Assembly (NCBI GenBank): GCA_951799445.1
Contig: OX637291.1
Location: 2,048,501 to 2,112,500 of the forward strand
Source: Pseudisothecium myosuroides
Taxonomy: Eukaryota; Streptophyta; Bryopsida; Hypnales; Lembophyllaceae
Direction of reading: 5' to 3'
DNA: 64,000 bases
This document shows, piece by piece, positions 11,400 through 24,600 of this stretch (position 1 is the stretch's first letter; each line of letters begins with the position of its first letter). The notes under the pieces were generated by a model. That model made no database searches. It was given only the letters and a program-made list of their open reading frames with translations, and was not told the DNA's origin. Made by a program: the position numbers and the translations under genes.

Positions 11400-12880
11400 A
11401 CTGTCAAGTGTCAAGATTTTTCAATTTAAAAAATGCTCATTGGTAAGAGCATAGAGAAATACAAAGCCAAGGGCAAGTTAACTAAGCGGCGCTTCTTCTT
11501 TGAGCTCATGACCTCCGCATTGTGGCAATGCCATTGCTCCGCTCTACTCTCCTTGTGTCGTTGACACAATAAAATAAAAGTAAAAGCAAAAATTTTAATC
11601 TTGTAATTCAAAAATAATTTTTTTAAGCACAAAAGAGTGCAAGGACTTTGATACAAATAGAAAGCTTTATGCACGAAGGAACTTTGTTTTGTGGCATTTG
11701 AACATGCAATGTATAAGTTATGTCTTTTTTTAAATAAAAGATAATTTAATTCAATTTTCTAATTTAAAAATAATTCAAAAATCTATAACTTTCATAATTT
11801 AGGTTCAAACGCCACAAAACAAAGTTTGTGCACTCCTCCTTGCGGAGAGCTTTTTTTTAACAGTACCAAAAACACAACCAAGAAACTTGCGGTTTCTTAA
11901 ATCTCAACTTATCAAATAAACACACAAAACAAACAAATAAACAACCTAATTTAAAGTATAGACTAGTGTATCCTATGCCATTGCCATAATAAAAAAATAA
12001 AGTAAAAATAAAATTTTAATTACTTTATTTATTTATTTGAATACTTTGAAATTCAATATTTTTTAAGCACAAAAGAGTGCAAGGGCTTTGTTGCAGTGTG
12101 AAAGGTTGCATTCTAGATACAAATAGAAAGTTTTATGCACAAATGAGTGCAAGGGCTTTATTTGTGGCGTTTGGACATGTTGATTTTTTCAAAATAAAAG
12201 ATAATTTGATTCAATTTTTTTAATTCAAAAATAATTCAAAAATCCATAAATTTCACACTTTTGATCGAAATGCCACAAAACAAAGTTTGTGCTCCCTTCC
12301 TTGCAAAGAGCTTTCCAATGGTACCAAGAATGTGACAAGGGGACTCACAATTTTTATATCTCAGCATATCAAACAAACAAAAGAAAACGAACAAACAATC
12401 AATGTAATTAAAACTTTGCAATTCAATAACTTTCACGCCATAGTGTAAGAGGTTGCGTTCTCAATACAAATAGAAAGCTCTACCAGTATGCACAAAAGAG
12501 TGCAAGGATTTTGTTTTGTGGCATTTGGACATGCAATGTGAAAATTATGGTTTTTTCAAAATATAATATAACGTAATATCATTTTTAATTTAAAAAAATC
12601 TATAACTTTCACACTCTAGGTCCAAAACACTACAAAACTTGCACAAATAGAAAGCTCTATGTACAAAAGAGTGCAAGGGCTTTGTTTCATGGCGTTTGGA
12701 CATGCGATGTAGAAATTATGTTTTTTTCAAAATATAAAAATAACTTAATCCAATTTTCTACTTCATAAAAACTTTGAAATTCAATAACTTTCACACCCTA
12801 GGACCAAGCACTACAAAACAAAGTTTGTGCACCCCACCCCACCCTCTTGAAGAGCTTTCCATCCATTCCAAAGATATTGT
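11400..12880. repeat. Array of degenerate units with internal inverted repeats
   Basis: The phrase 'cacaaaagagtgcaaggg' with 'tttgttttgtggcgtttgg' recurs near 11640, 12064, 12135, 12490 and 12660. A roughly inverted counterpart, 'aaacgccacaaaacaaag', recurs near 11810, 12270 and 12815. The units are several hundred bases long and diverged. An outlying unit lies at 14430-14720. No ORF of note is seen. Confidence 0.65.
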
Positions 12881-14429
12881 CGGACGCCCCAGGTTTTTTT
12901 AGATCTCAACATGTCAAACAAACAAAACAAACAACCTTATTTAAAGTACTACTAGTGTGTCATGTATTGTTGCCATATAGTATGTGTATACAATTCTAAT
13001 GTGTAGTGTAGAGGCAGTTATTGCCTCTTTTGAGGAGATAGTGTCAAACCACGTCAAAAATTGTGAAAACCAAGCATGAATTTAAACAAGTACACATGTC
13101 ATTTTTCCATTGGATAAAAAAACATTTAAAACAAAAATCTTCATTTAAATAAATTACATGCTATAAAAGTATCAATCTAAAACAAATACTCAAACTTATA
13201 AAGAACAAAACACCCTAAACCAATGTTGCAATGATCTTCATCGCCTCTTTGAATTTTCTTTCCCTCCTCTTTAGTTCCATTTTTGAAGCAACAAGCCCTA
13301 AATTGCATAAGAAAATTTCAATTCTGTAGGAACCACAACAATAATGATCTACTCAGCAATATTCTAATAGCAATGCTCAAACTATCAAATAAAATACTAC
13401 AATTTACTCTTCATAATGCCGTAATCACCTTTTTGCCAACCCTAACACATCACTTCATTCAAAGCACAATAAACAAAGAATTGGATCAACAAGAGTAATA
13501 GAAACACTACAATGAACGTAGAAACAAATTGATGAAGGAGAATTAGAAAATAAAGGTAATATGAAGATATAAAGGAAGACCGGAACATCTTATTAACACA
13601 AGAATACAAAACAAAGGAAAGTGACAATGACAAGCAAAGAAATTCCATCATTGGCCAAAAATGCACGTTCATTGATGTATTGATCTTGCTTCAAATAATT
13701 GAAACATTCCAACATCCACGGCAGTTTTTGCTTCCATTCTACTACCTCCCCAATCCCCACCATGAAACAAAGTTGCAAATTTGGTGAAGCAACTCGCCAA
13801 TCAAGTCTTCCTTTTGTCTACAAAAAATCAATACAAATAAATGCTAAATTAAAAAATTATACTATTTCAAAAGCAAAGAGCATCAAGCAATGTTTTTTAA
13901 TCAAGCAATTACAAAAAATTTAACTTCACTCACTATCAAGACAAGCTACAAAAGCAATAAGCGCAACACAACTAATGCAATACAAGATAAGACAATAATA
14001 TTGATTGACTCAAAGTGCAAGCACAAGGATTATTGATGGCAAGATGTTTCAAAATTTAATTGACAACACCAAAAAAAAATATTAAATCACAAATATAAAG
14101 CAGAGATATGTGTCTTTTTAGGTTTCCTCAAAAGACACATATAACTTTGAGGTTTCATTGAATAAATCATTGACTTTTCAGCACCAATGACCAAGATTTT
14201 CTCTCTCACAATGGCAATCAACAACTATTGTTTATTTTTTTAATTAGTGATCAACGGCATTGGAGAAGGTAGGGAATTTTTTTTAACCAAGATTAATGGC
14301 TCTTGATTTTTTCAAAACAAAGGAAAGGAAAATTGGAGGAACAAGATGTGCTTGCATCTTTTCAAGGGATAGTATTATATAAAATAAAAATAAAAATATT
14401 TTTTAATTTTTTAATTCATTAAAACTTTG
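12881..14429. other. Gene-free stretch
   Basis: AT-rich, with short ORFs of about 60-75 codons that show no family resemblance. Nothing else is recognised. Confidence 0.4.
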
Positions 14430-14725
14430 AAATTCAATATTTTTACACCATAGTGTGAGAGTTTGCATTTTTGATATGAATAGAAAGCTCTATGCACAAA
14501 GGAATGCAAAAAAATTGTTTTGTGGCGTTTGGACAAGCAATGTGAAAGTTATGGATTTTGCAAAATAAAATATAATTCAATTCAATTTTCAATTCATAAA
14601 AAAATTTCAATTCAATAACTTTCACACTGTAGGTCTAAACGCCACGAAACAAAGTCCATGCACCCCTTTTTGCCAAGGGCTTTCAAGCGGTTCCAAGAAC
14701 GCCACCGGAGGCCTCATGGTTTGTT
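14430..14725. repeat. Outlying unit of the 11.4 kb repeat
   Basis: Repeats the same forward ('tagaaagctctatgcac') and inverted ('aacgccacgaaacaaagt') phrases as the array at 11.4-12.9 kb. Confidence 0.6.
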
Positions 14726-14788
14726 AGATCTTAGTGTAACAAACAAAACAAAACATACAAACAACTTGTAGGTATCGATGGAGTTTAA

Positions 14789-14807
14789 ATTAGGGTTTAG
14801 GGTTTAA
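14789..14807 (+). promoter_or_regulatory. Telo-box-like TTTAGGG repeat
   Basis: Two and a half units of the plant telomere motif (TTAGGGTTTAGGGTTTAA). They lie about 1 kb upstream of the PELP1-like start, and similar motifs occur in that gene's second intron (near 16285-16310 and 16463-16480). Telo boxes are common near plant ribosome-biogenesis genes. A regulatory role here is inference only. Confidence 0.35.
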
Positions 14808-15784
14808 CTCCAAAATGCCGTAAGGCATCACTTTGTGGAGATTGGATGACAATCAAATGAGCTAGAGAGAGGTTTGAAGCATTTTTCCATCCACTTCTTT
14901 CTCATTGACCTTTCATGTTGGATTTTAAAGAACATGCAACTAAGTTTGCAGTCTTCCAAGTGTTTGTCTTTACATAAGTAAGAATTGAGAAGTTAATAAA
15001 AAAACGGGATCGCAAATTACGCTATTTTAGTGTATTTTGGAAAGTTGTTGCTCCTTCTCTAAATCTGAAATTTCTCCATAAAAATGATTTATTTTGAGTT
15101 TGAACCCAACTAATGAAATACAGATCATCTACTCTAGTTTCTATTCCAAATTTGAATTTTGAAAAAATTCCTAAAATTGAATTTTTTATTGCAATTTGAA
15201 CTTTGTATATACTTTCAATGTCTAATGAATTCTAATTATAGAATGGCTAAAAAATTCAATTTACTCTATGAAGTTCTTCACTGTAATATACACACAAGGT
15301 GAAAATTTCAAATTTTTCATATAATTCTCTATTTGATATTCCTTAAATAGGGTTTAGGGAGTATGATTTTTCTTCATTTTTTCTCCGAAATTCTAAAAAA
15401 ACATAGTTTTACTATTTTTTTATTTTTTTATTTTTTCCTGAAGTAAAGAAGACATGTAAATTCATCTGTGAAAAAATAAAAATAAAATCTTTCGTTAACA
15501 AGTACGTAGTAGTTGATAAATGGGAGCATAGAGAGTGATGGAATTTCAACTCCAACTCTGGTCATAGGCCCGGCGTTCCAGGGGGCCGATCACTTCGGTT
15601 GTTTGCTTGATCTTGCCGGAGTTATGTTTGTTGCTCCAGTAGCGAGCACGGGGGTGATTTTGAGCGGAGGCCTGATTCGGAGACCTTTCTTTTGACTCCA
15701 ATTTTTGTGGCAGGCCCGGCCTGATTTGTCCATTCGTTGGAGATTTGCTGCTGCGTATAGCACCTCTCTGTCCGTGCGTCCGTC

Positions 15785-18700
15785 ATGGCGGGGTTCGATG
15801 CAATGGACTTTTCCGTCACAGCTACTGGGCAGAAGATGGACATGAGCCTTGGTACGTTGGTGTAGTTCTTACTCACTTCTTCGAATTGTATCGGCTCTTG
15901 TTTCTTTGAGATTGAATCGTTGGGAAATTTGAATGCCTTCATCTTCGAGAATTCGATGATGACGATGACGAGGAGGACGAGCTTTCACGTCTTGTTGTGA
16001 CGACATTGTATCTCATGACTCTCGCATTTTTATTGGAGGTCTTCTGATTCGGAGCTCAATTCTGTAGATTGCTTTTGTGTATTACAACAAGCCACTGAAT
16101 TTTGACGCTTATGGGTTTCTGTATTTGCAGTGGCTCGGCAAGTTCAGTTAATGAAGCAAAGAGTAGGCAAGGATGTGGGGAATATTAACATTGAGGTAAG
16201 TTCTCATGTCTGCATCCTGTGGTCTTGCAAATTTCAACATTTTTGGATTGTCTGTATCGTCAGCAACTTACTTTCTAGTTTCTAGGGTTTAAGGTCTAGG
16301 GTTTATGGTGCTGATCTTATTGAAATTTCTAAGGGTTTTGACGTGACAATTCTTGTGTATCATTTTATAATATCTTTCACCTAATTGTTACCCAAAGAGG
16401 ACAATGTGAAATCATCGGTCATCCGAATCTTAGGGTTTTGTCGTTTTCATGGTAGCTTTGAATTTTAGGGTTTAGGGTTTTAGAATTTAAAGTGTTGAGG
16501 ATTGGAGCTCTGTAATGCTTCGCACGAAATGTGTAGGATTCATGGAAATTCAAGCAAATTGCGCTTGTTATTCATTAACCTCATAGAGAAGAGGCCCGAC
16601 TTGGGTTTCTTGCTTTTTTAAGCAACTTTGCGTATTGGGTTCAAACTTATTATTTTTTGACCAACACATGCAATGTTGTTCACTTATGCTAGTGAATTAT
16701 ATTTTTCACAATATGATCAATCATATTGGTCCTTTAAGACCATGAATCCTTGGTCCTCTAGGGTTTGAATACAAAAATGCCTATTTTCGTCTGTTTTTTG
16801 CCAGGCACAAAATAGATGGGCTGAGCTCTGCCATCTTGGAGTGAGTTCTCAGGAGTGTTCTCGGGAGCGATTCTTAGAGTGCTGCAGTTCTTGATTTATG
16901 AAACTGCTGCCAGTCTTGAAGGTAAATTGCGCAAAATATGTTGTTGATTAAATCGTTGCACGGTAAGAGACAACACAATTTGCGACATTCTATGGAACAC
17001 GGAATTATAAAACCTCTAATTTTCTAATGTTTCTGTGCTTGTCCACTGAATACAGGGTTTCAAAATGCAGCAACAGACAGGTCCTGTTTTCGTTAGGTCT
17101 GTAGCTCTTGCTTCAATTACTGACATTATTGTGAGGTAAGCAAAAGAGCTTGTCCTTGGTATCATTTTGGATGCTTTTCATCTTGAATTGCTCTTTCTTA
17201 GCAGTCAACATGGATTTAGGTAGAAGTTATAGGTCATGAAGTTATCTTACATTCTATACAGGTTGGGAGGGTTAATAGACGTTGCAGCAACTGTGCGGCG
17301 AGATGGTGCCAGTCTCATCTCTAAGCTTCCCTAACCTCTGCTGCAACTCATTGGGGATAAGGATTTGAATGTCTTATTGGTATGTATATTTGTATGATTT
17401 CTTAGGACTAGAAAATATGCTGTTAATGAGTCGATCGTCTTGGGGACATCATTTATCAGTCCTTCACATTATGGATTCTACAAATGTCCATGTACTGTAG
17501 ATTGATTATCTTTTGCTCTTCGGATGTAGGATGAGGCGATGGACTTGCTGATTGCAGTACTGAATTACTTCCCAAACTGTCTCCACCAACAGTCGATTTC
17601 CGTAAGTACTTGCCATCAATTGATATTGGCTTCCCGTCAGTGGTCTTTGCTAAGTTTAGCCATTTTCGTGAAGCACTGCCTCTCGTAGTCATAATGCACT
17701 TCTGTTTGCCTAACCTTTTAGTCGCTTACACAAGAGGTCTTGAGGTGTGCAGGTTGAGGTATCTTTGGTTTCTCGACTTGTGGATGCTAATTGTCACTCG
17801 GTGTTTGCAAGGTAATCCTTTCATTCTGGGCCGGATTACCGCAAACTTATTTTCAAACTGATATTCTAGCCTTTAAGGTTGGGACTTTCATCCTAGAATG
17901 TCCTTGCAGATAGCATATTTTTAGTATGTGTCAGAGAGATCTTATTCAGTACCTCACTTAGCACATGGAATTTTTATTTTCAAGCAGAAATGTGCAAAGG
18001 CATTGGCGTTTCTTCCTAAACTCATGGAGATTCTGCATCTTGGAGCTCCTTATGCGTTGCGTTTTAATTGCAGCCAATGCTGACCTTGATTTTGCTTTCC
18101 GAGGCATAGAAGATGGTGAGTACCTTGATCATCGTTCCTTTGTATATTCAAGTTTCCTCAGGGTGCAATTCTGGATGTTTCTGTTTATTAAAGAATCATT
18201 TTGATTCTTTCAACGGTATTGACTGGTAGAGTCTTCATGTGTCAGCATCTGTCGCAGAGGGTGCCACTTGAGCTTTGTTGCCTGTATAGAAGACCCACCA
18301 CGGCCACTGGGTGGTCAATGTAGTATGGGCATTCAACCGGGCAAGCACCTTTGGCACTAGCTTCTGCCTCATATATTGTCTCTCTTGCAATGCTTTGACT
18401 ACCTACTCACCAGCCTGTATCCAACACCAACAATATCTCTCTCAAGGATGTCCGCATTTTTGCTCAATATTTTCAGATAGAGTGCTGGCTCTATGCAAAT
18501 CACATGTGGGAACATTCTTCTCTTCTGCTTGTAGAACTGTACCTACGTATGCAGCCACTGATGATTCTTCAACCCCATGAGATGAAGACATGGCTGTGTC
18601 GTTTGTGTTTACCATTCGCAATGATCAATGCTTCATCTGAATTTAAAGTAAGATGTGGCTGCATTTTAGATGTGAACCACTGCAGGAGAATTTTCCTCAT

Positions 18701-21504
18701 TAAAGTACTGCCTACTGGATTGTATACAGGTGCCAGCTCCAGTGGGCCCATTGTTTACCTTGGTCATGCAAATTCTTCGCGTTGATGGTTCTAGATCATC
18801 TTTACTGTTCTCTTCTCAGCATGTCTCTCTACGTGCGGAGCTTCCAGCCTTGCATCTCAATGTGCTGGAGCTCCTAGCTGCAACATTACGTGGTGTCCGA
18901 GGGTAATGTTTCTCCCTGTCCTCTCATGTGCCATTTGTTCTATTGCCTTGGATTAATAACAATTCTTCTCCAACAATTCAGTTTTTTTACAATCTCCTCA
19001 TTGCTTTCTTTTAGTTATCCTATTTTGAGGCAAAGGCAGGCTGAAGTTCGATGTGGTCTGGAACAGTCAGTTGCTACTGAGAGGAGTTGCACTTGCCAAT
19101 CTATTGAGCCACCATTTTCAACTTACTGGAGGGCGTTATCCCAGTCTTCGCATTAAGCTTTACGCAATATTGCGTGATCTCTTCATTGCCATGGGTGCAG
19201 GTAAGTAAGTAGTCATAGTACAGTATTTTGAATTCACGTGACTTGGGGTTTAATAAATGCTTGTGTGTGAGAAATTGACCATTTGAGGCACAGGTTAGCA
19301 TATGTTTCACTTGAAGCATTTTAATATATGTAGGAGTGTGGTTTTTGGGCAATGCTTACAGTTGTGAAGAGGTCTTTGGGTACAGCAACCAATTCTGTTG
19401 AGGTCAATTGTTTTTTCTCTATGTATGATTTTTCTTAATACAATTTAAAAGTGGAAGGTTGTAGACAGTAGACAACCTTATTTCCACTCATTAGTGGCCA
19501 TAGACATGTAGCCAGGCCATGCTTACACCTCTTGCTAAGTAGGCCAGCCGTGTGTATGATTAGATGAGTTTCTTTTAGTAGAAGGATTTGGGGGTACAGG
19601 AGAAGGGATTTTCCCCCTAATGGTTTTAGTATCCTCTGCCTTGTGCCAAAATTTAGTTTTTGATCTGGAAACCAGGAATGGTGTCTGCCTTACCACCAGC
19701 AGTAGTGGGAAGCGCACTCTTGGACTCTGAAGGGCTCATCTTCTAGAGAAAATCTTTCCTCTGACGTAGCGAAGGCATCTGGAGTCGGCGGTGGTTCTCA
19801 AGGCATCAATTCTAGGAAGCGCAAGGAAGTTGGTGATCTGCTAGGTGACCATTCAAACAATGGTCTTGCAGAAGTAGCAAGCACTGAAGAACTCCTGCAG
19901 CAGTCCAGATTGCTGCGCTTCGAGCGATCGAAGCTCTTCTCAATACGGTGAGTGAGTGCTAAATATTGGAGTTAATCAACACACTGTTTTGGTTATGAAT
20001 GAGAATTGATATAATCTACTTTTTTCATAAAATCCCTTTTAGTTCATGAATTCTACATTGCTGGTGTGGAGTGATAAGGGTGGTCAGGACTAGACTGTTT
20101 CCTTCTTCAGGATGGCGTTTTACTTCCAGAACATTGGAGAGCAGAGGTTGATGCAGTTGCTGTCGACGTTGCAATAAGAGTTGACGCTGAAACATCATCA
20201 TTCAACCTATCATGCGATGACGAAAGTAGTTATTCCAAGAGCGCTAATACTACATCCATATCAGTCGACGTCCAGTTGGCTGCGTATCAAGCCCTGTTGT
20301 CTTCGCTGTTGGCACCCTGTGGCCGCCGACTTCCTTACTTGGCTCTAGGACTCGCACTGTTTCGATTCGGTAAGTTTTCTCCATATTGTTATATAACACA
20401 TCGATGACTAAAATCGGAATCCGTTAGGAAGAGGTGGGCAGTCGCTGCTGAATTATTTTTGGGGTCAATCTACGGAAGAAATGCAGGTCACTCAGGCTAT
20501 TGCAGTTTATCTTTTCTCGACAATTTCATCTTCGATCTTCTAAGAGCTTTTCTTCTGCACATTATTATTAGAGCGATTCTAAGTGCTTTTCCTCTTGTGC
20601 AGGACGTAAGGAAGTTGGAACTGACGTTGCGACAGTGTGTGCCCGTGCTCTCATGGCCCTGGAGCTATTGATTCATCCCGGTGCTTGCTGGGTGCTGTTC
20701 CGGTCACGGACATGGCCATAAATAAATCTGGACATAAAAGTTAAAGACTGGGCTAGTTCGAGGGAATGATATCGGTAATTTTGGAGGATCGTCTATGAAG
20801 TTTGGATCTGTCAATAGACCCTTGGGAATTGACTGATTCATTGCTGAGGTGTTGGGAAGACACTGGTGATGATGATGTTGTGATGTCTCACTCAGAGAGG
20901 ACCAATACTCTTTCTAATGGTGCTGCCAACCCTTTGAGGGTGACTTCCGCCGATGGAAGCTTGGAAGAAGGACTAGCAGCTGGTACGGCAATCGGTGATG
21001 AAGAGCCTTTAACAATACCTTCTGAACCAATGGTTGAGGATCCTGTGCAGACACAAACAGATATCAGCACTCCTGACAACAACACTCCTGTTTTTGGCGA
21101 ATCTTTTGAGGTATGTCTAGCTATCCAGTAGTCAAGAGTTCCCGATTCTCCCTCTAAACAAGGACATGGTATTCAAACACCAATCACCACCAACATAGAA
21201 GAACCTTTGTTTACACAAGGATCGGAATTGCAACCAGTAGTTTATAAAAGTGACATCGTTACCGTTATTACAGGTATAGTTACGTCTACTTCAACGACTG
21301 CATCGGGACCAGTTAGTGCAAGCCAAGTTCATCGACCAGAAAGTGTTGAAGTGGCAACTACAACGGAGCAGATCCCAACCTTTCCAAAGGTGATTGAGCT
21401 TGGATCGGACTCCGACTCTGATGGCCCTCTTCCAGATCAAAAACATGTGCACATTCCACACAATCACGTTGTTGATGGGGATCCAGATTCTGAGTCTGAT
21501 TGAG
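15785..21504 (+). pseudogene. PELP1: PELP1/RIX1-like ribosome-biogenesis scaffold, inactivated
   Basis: A multi-exon homologue of the plant PELP1 (Rix1/Ipi1 complex) protein, which in working form scaffolds late 60S pre-ribosome maturation in the nucleus. Readable exons: 15785 onward (MAGFDAMDFSVT); about 16132-16196; 16805-16921 (LGVSSQECSRERFLE); 17056-17135; 17262-17379; 17530-17601; 17753-17811; about 17988-18115; about 18280; 18730-18903 (LHLNVLELLAATLRG); about 19040-19200 (YPSLRIKLYAILRDLFIAMG); about 19694-19947 (SRKRKEVGDLLGDHSN); 20111-20369; 20603-20721 (ARALMALELLIHPGA); then an acidic, Ser/Thr-rich tail at about 20802-21504. Most junctions are GT-AG. Damage: TGA at 16892-16894 where relatives have Trp; TAA at 17332-17334 where they have Gln; frame changes inside the exons at 17988 and 19694-19947, and after 'LLIHPGA' at 20.68 kb. 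Family identity rests on remembered motif similarity. Confidence 0.8.
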
Positions 21505-21509
21505 ATTTT

Positions 21510-23045
21510 ATTTTTGTTGATATTCAGGATCTAGCAGCACACGTGAGAGATGTTTTATTTTTCAATGCGTCGATGCATTGATATGGTGAGTAGGGACAAT
21601 TAGATGTGGGTGTGGATGTGCACATGATTGAAGTTGACTTTGTTTTGACGTGATTGTGTGGAATCGTTTTCTTACATTTTCTGCAGTGTGTTAGACGACG
21701 AAGGAATACTAAAGTGTTTGGGCCGCTTTCACACTATGCTCAAAAGTCAAGAGACTGTCAATTTGCACCACACAGATTGCAAGAATTCGGCAATCTAATT
21801 GGTGGAAATTGATGGCCTTTTGACCTTTGGCCATAGTTTGAAGTGCCCCTTACATTCAATAATGTGGTCGTTGTGGTCGTGGCTTGTCGAAAAAACAAAT
21901 GGTTGTTTTGGTTTAATTATGATTGCGTGTTAAGGGATTTGATCTATTGAGATGATGTGATTTCCTTCTTTTCAATGAAGGGATATTGAAATCCCAATGC
22001 TATAAAATGGAAAAGGGGGTGTCTTTGTAATCAATGATTTTTTGGATTTACATGTTATGAAGCCTAGATGGCTTAAATATCATTTGTTGCATCAATATTT
22101 TGGTGTTATTTGAAGTTTGGGGGACAAATTCATCTAGCAATAATGTTAAATTGAGAGGCAAATATCTGGCTCCAAAGGCTAATTTAAGCATCACAACAAA
22201 TGAAAATATGTGACAATCTTTTTTTTTAGAAAACTATTGTAAGTGTAAGAATTGTAAGCCCAAAAAATCCTAATTTATAGATCTACTAATTGAAGCAAAC
22301 CACAACAAATCAAATTCCAAACTATAAACTACAAGTGTAAGAATAGCAAGTTCAAAAATTTCTAAATTGTAGAATTGTCAATATTAAAATTTGTAAGTCA
22401 CAAACTACAACAATTTAAGCAAGAAAACAACCCAACATCACGAAAGTCATAACTTCAAGGATTTAAGATCAATGCTCGCATGAACATTATTGTAGATAAT
22501 TTGCCGTAGGTGAATACAACAATTTGTCAATTGGCATGGATGATTCATAAATAACATAACTAGTATGACAAATAAAGTATAAAATAGAATAGAATTTGTG
22601 GAAAATACTATCATCAAGGCACATCAATTGAGTGGTGTTTAAACAACAATATTTGAAGTCTCGCTAGAAAATTGGTCAAACTGACATTAGAAGAAATCTG
22701 ATGTCTTTGGAAGACCACATTGTAGTAACAAAAGAAGCTAATTTAGAGTGGATAGGGAGCCTATCAAATGTTATTGTAGTGCATTGTAAGCTGGTTTAAT
22801 TTTCGCAAAAATGGTCAAGCCAAAATAATCACAATACAGCTAGTGTTTAATTGACAATTGAAACAAGTTAAGTCCAATTAAGCCAAATTAAGTGGCTTTG
22901 AAGCTAGTTGCAAAATGGATGAAAAGTTTCAATAGCCACTTACAGAATTTTGTGAATTTGAAGTTGAAAAGAGAAGCTCTTTGTGCAAGTGGGGTATTGG
23001 TAGGTAAAACTATCCATTTGAAATATGTAAAGTAGAATTATTAGG
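21510..23045. other. Gene-free AT-rich stretch
   Basis: Includes the probable 3' flank of the PELP1-like locus. Beyond that I see no coding signal or element boundary up to the foldback element. Confidence 0.4.
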
Positions 23046-23049
23046 AGCT

Positions 23050-23470
23050 CAACCGCTCATAGTTAAGTCAAATGCAGGAATTATGTTCAAAGTTGAATTT
23101 CAGACCTCATTTAGACATAATAGAATAATTTTTTTTTTTAAAATTGACCTTAGTTAATGCAAGGAATCAAGATAACTTTCATCTCTAAAAATCCATTTGA
23201 GATTTTGAGACTCCAATAAAAAGTTATGACCAAATTTTAGAAAGGGTTTGGAAGGGACATTTTTTTGGACATTTTCAAACACCCTCCCTGAATTTTGTCC
23301 ATAAATTTTTATTGGAGGCTCTAAACCTCAAACGGATTTTTGGAGATAAAATTTAGCTTAATTCCCATGTTAACTAAGTTCAAAGCTTTAAAAAAAATAA
23401 TTCTACTATGCCTAAATGAGGTTTGAAATTCAACTTTGAACACGATTCCTGCATTTGACAATGAGTGGTC
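23050..23470. mobile_element. Foldback element (long imperfect hairpin), copy 1
   Basis: Two inverted arms of roughly 190-210 bp meet near 23263. Outer landmarks: gtcaaatgcaggaat (23067-23081) against attcctgcatttgac (23445-23459). Inner landmarks: 'ttggaaggg' against 'caccctccc'. The whole structure is repeated in diverged form at 50.6-51.03 kb, and homology between the copies continues past the right arm to about 23605. The transcript would form a long hairpin. Confidence 0.75.
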
Positions 23471-23605
23471 TATCTTCAAATTATCCCATAGCTTTTGAGG
23501 ATTCTTAGTGGATAATTGATTTCTCTATGAAAGCAACCCTTTCACACTTCATTCTCACCAAATGTCAATGAAGAAAATCTTTCACATTGCCATCAAAAAA
23601 AATTG

Positions 23606-24600
23606 AAAGGGGTAAGTGGTCATTAGACTATTTTTGGACATTTGCTTTTTTTTCAACAATTTATTTTGAGTGCAAGGTGCATCCAAGTACAAAGTATCAA
23701 AAAATTAAGGTTAAGGTGCATTAGAGTACCTTAACCTTGATTATTTAACACTTTGTACTCAAATTTTGAGCCATTGACAAGCATTCGACATTGTGACATG
23801 AGGTGAGTGACTATAGGGAAAAAACTAATGCTTAAATAGAAAAATGAAATCTGCAAGATCCTCAAACAGCTATGAAGCGGCCCTTGGAGGCCTTGTTTTT
23901 TTTCTAATAACCTTCTTACATTGAAAGCAAATTGGCACCAATAGTACAAAGTTGGAGGAGAAGTAGGTAAAAGGAGTGGTTCAAATGCACAAAAACCTGG
24001 CAACAAAGCGTGGAAAAATCACAATTGTTAATCGAAAGTGGCGCCACCAACATGGGTGAAAGGGAAACCTCACTCTTGCGCCTAGTGACTAGAGCCTCAC
24101 AATTGGTCAATAGTTTGCTTCCACCATTAGACATCCACCAAATTTTTGGTGATAAAATATCAAAATTATTCCTTTATTTTCCATTGATGAAAAAATCCAG
24201 TCTTGCAATGTCAAATATTGGCTATTTTTTGCTAATAAAAAAATCGTTGCTTGTAGTACAATGATGGCCACTATATTGTGAAGAGGTTCAGTATATGTTA
24301 TCTTGCCATTGCCATTTCAAGAATCAAAATATGGTGTCTAGTAGTAGATGTGTAAAATATTTAATACCTAAATGCTTGAGGTAATATGGTATCGATAAAA
24401 CTTAAGTTAAGTAAAATCTTATCAAATGACTATTGTTAGTATTTTTTAATTGAGTGTATATTTTTTAGTCTATTTTTAGCATCAAATATTTAATTTGAAA
24501 AATCAACACTTATGATGTTTCTATTCAAGATATCATGCTAAGGTGTCCATTGCAAAACTTGATTTTGAGATAAGCCTTAGAATACTTTAGAAAGTAAATG
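23606..24600. other. Gene-free AT-rich stretch
   Basis: A short palindromic phrase about 'aaggtgcattagagtacctt' sits near 23710-23740. Nothing else is recognised. Confidence 0.4.
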
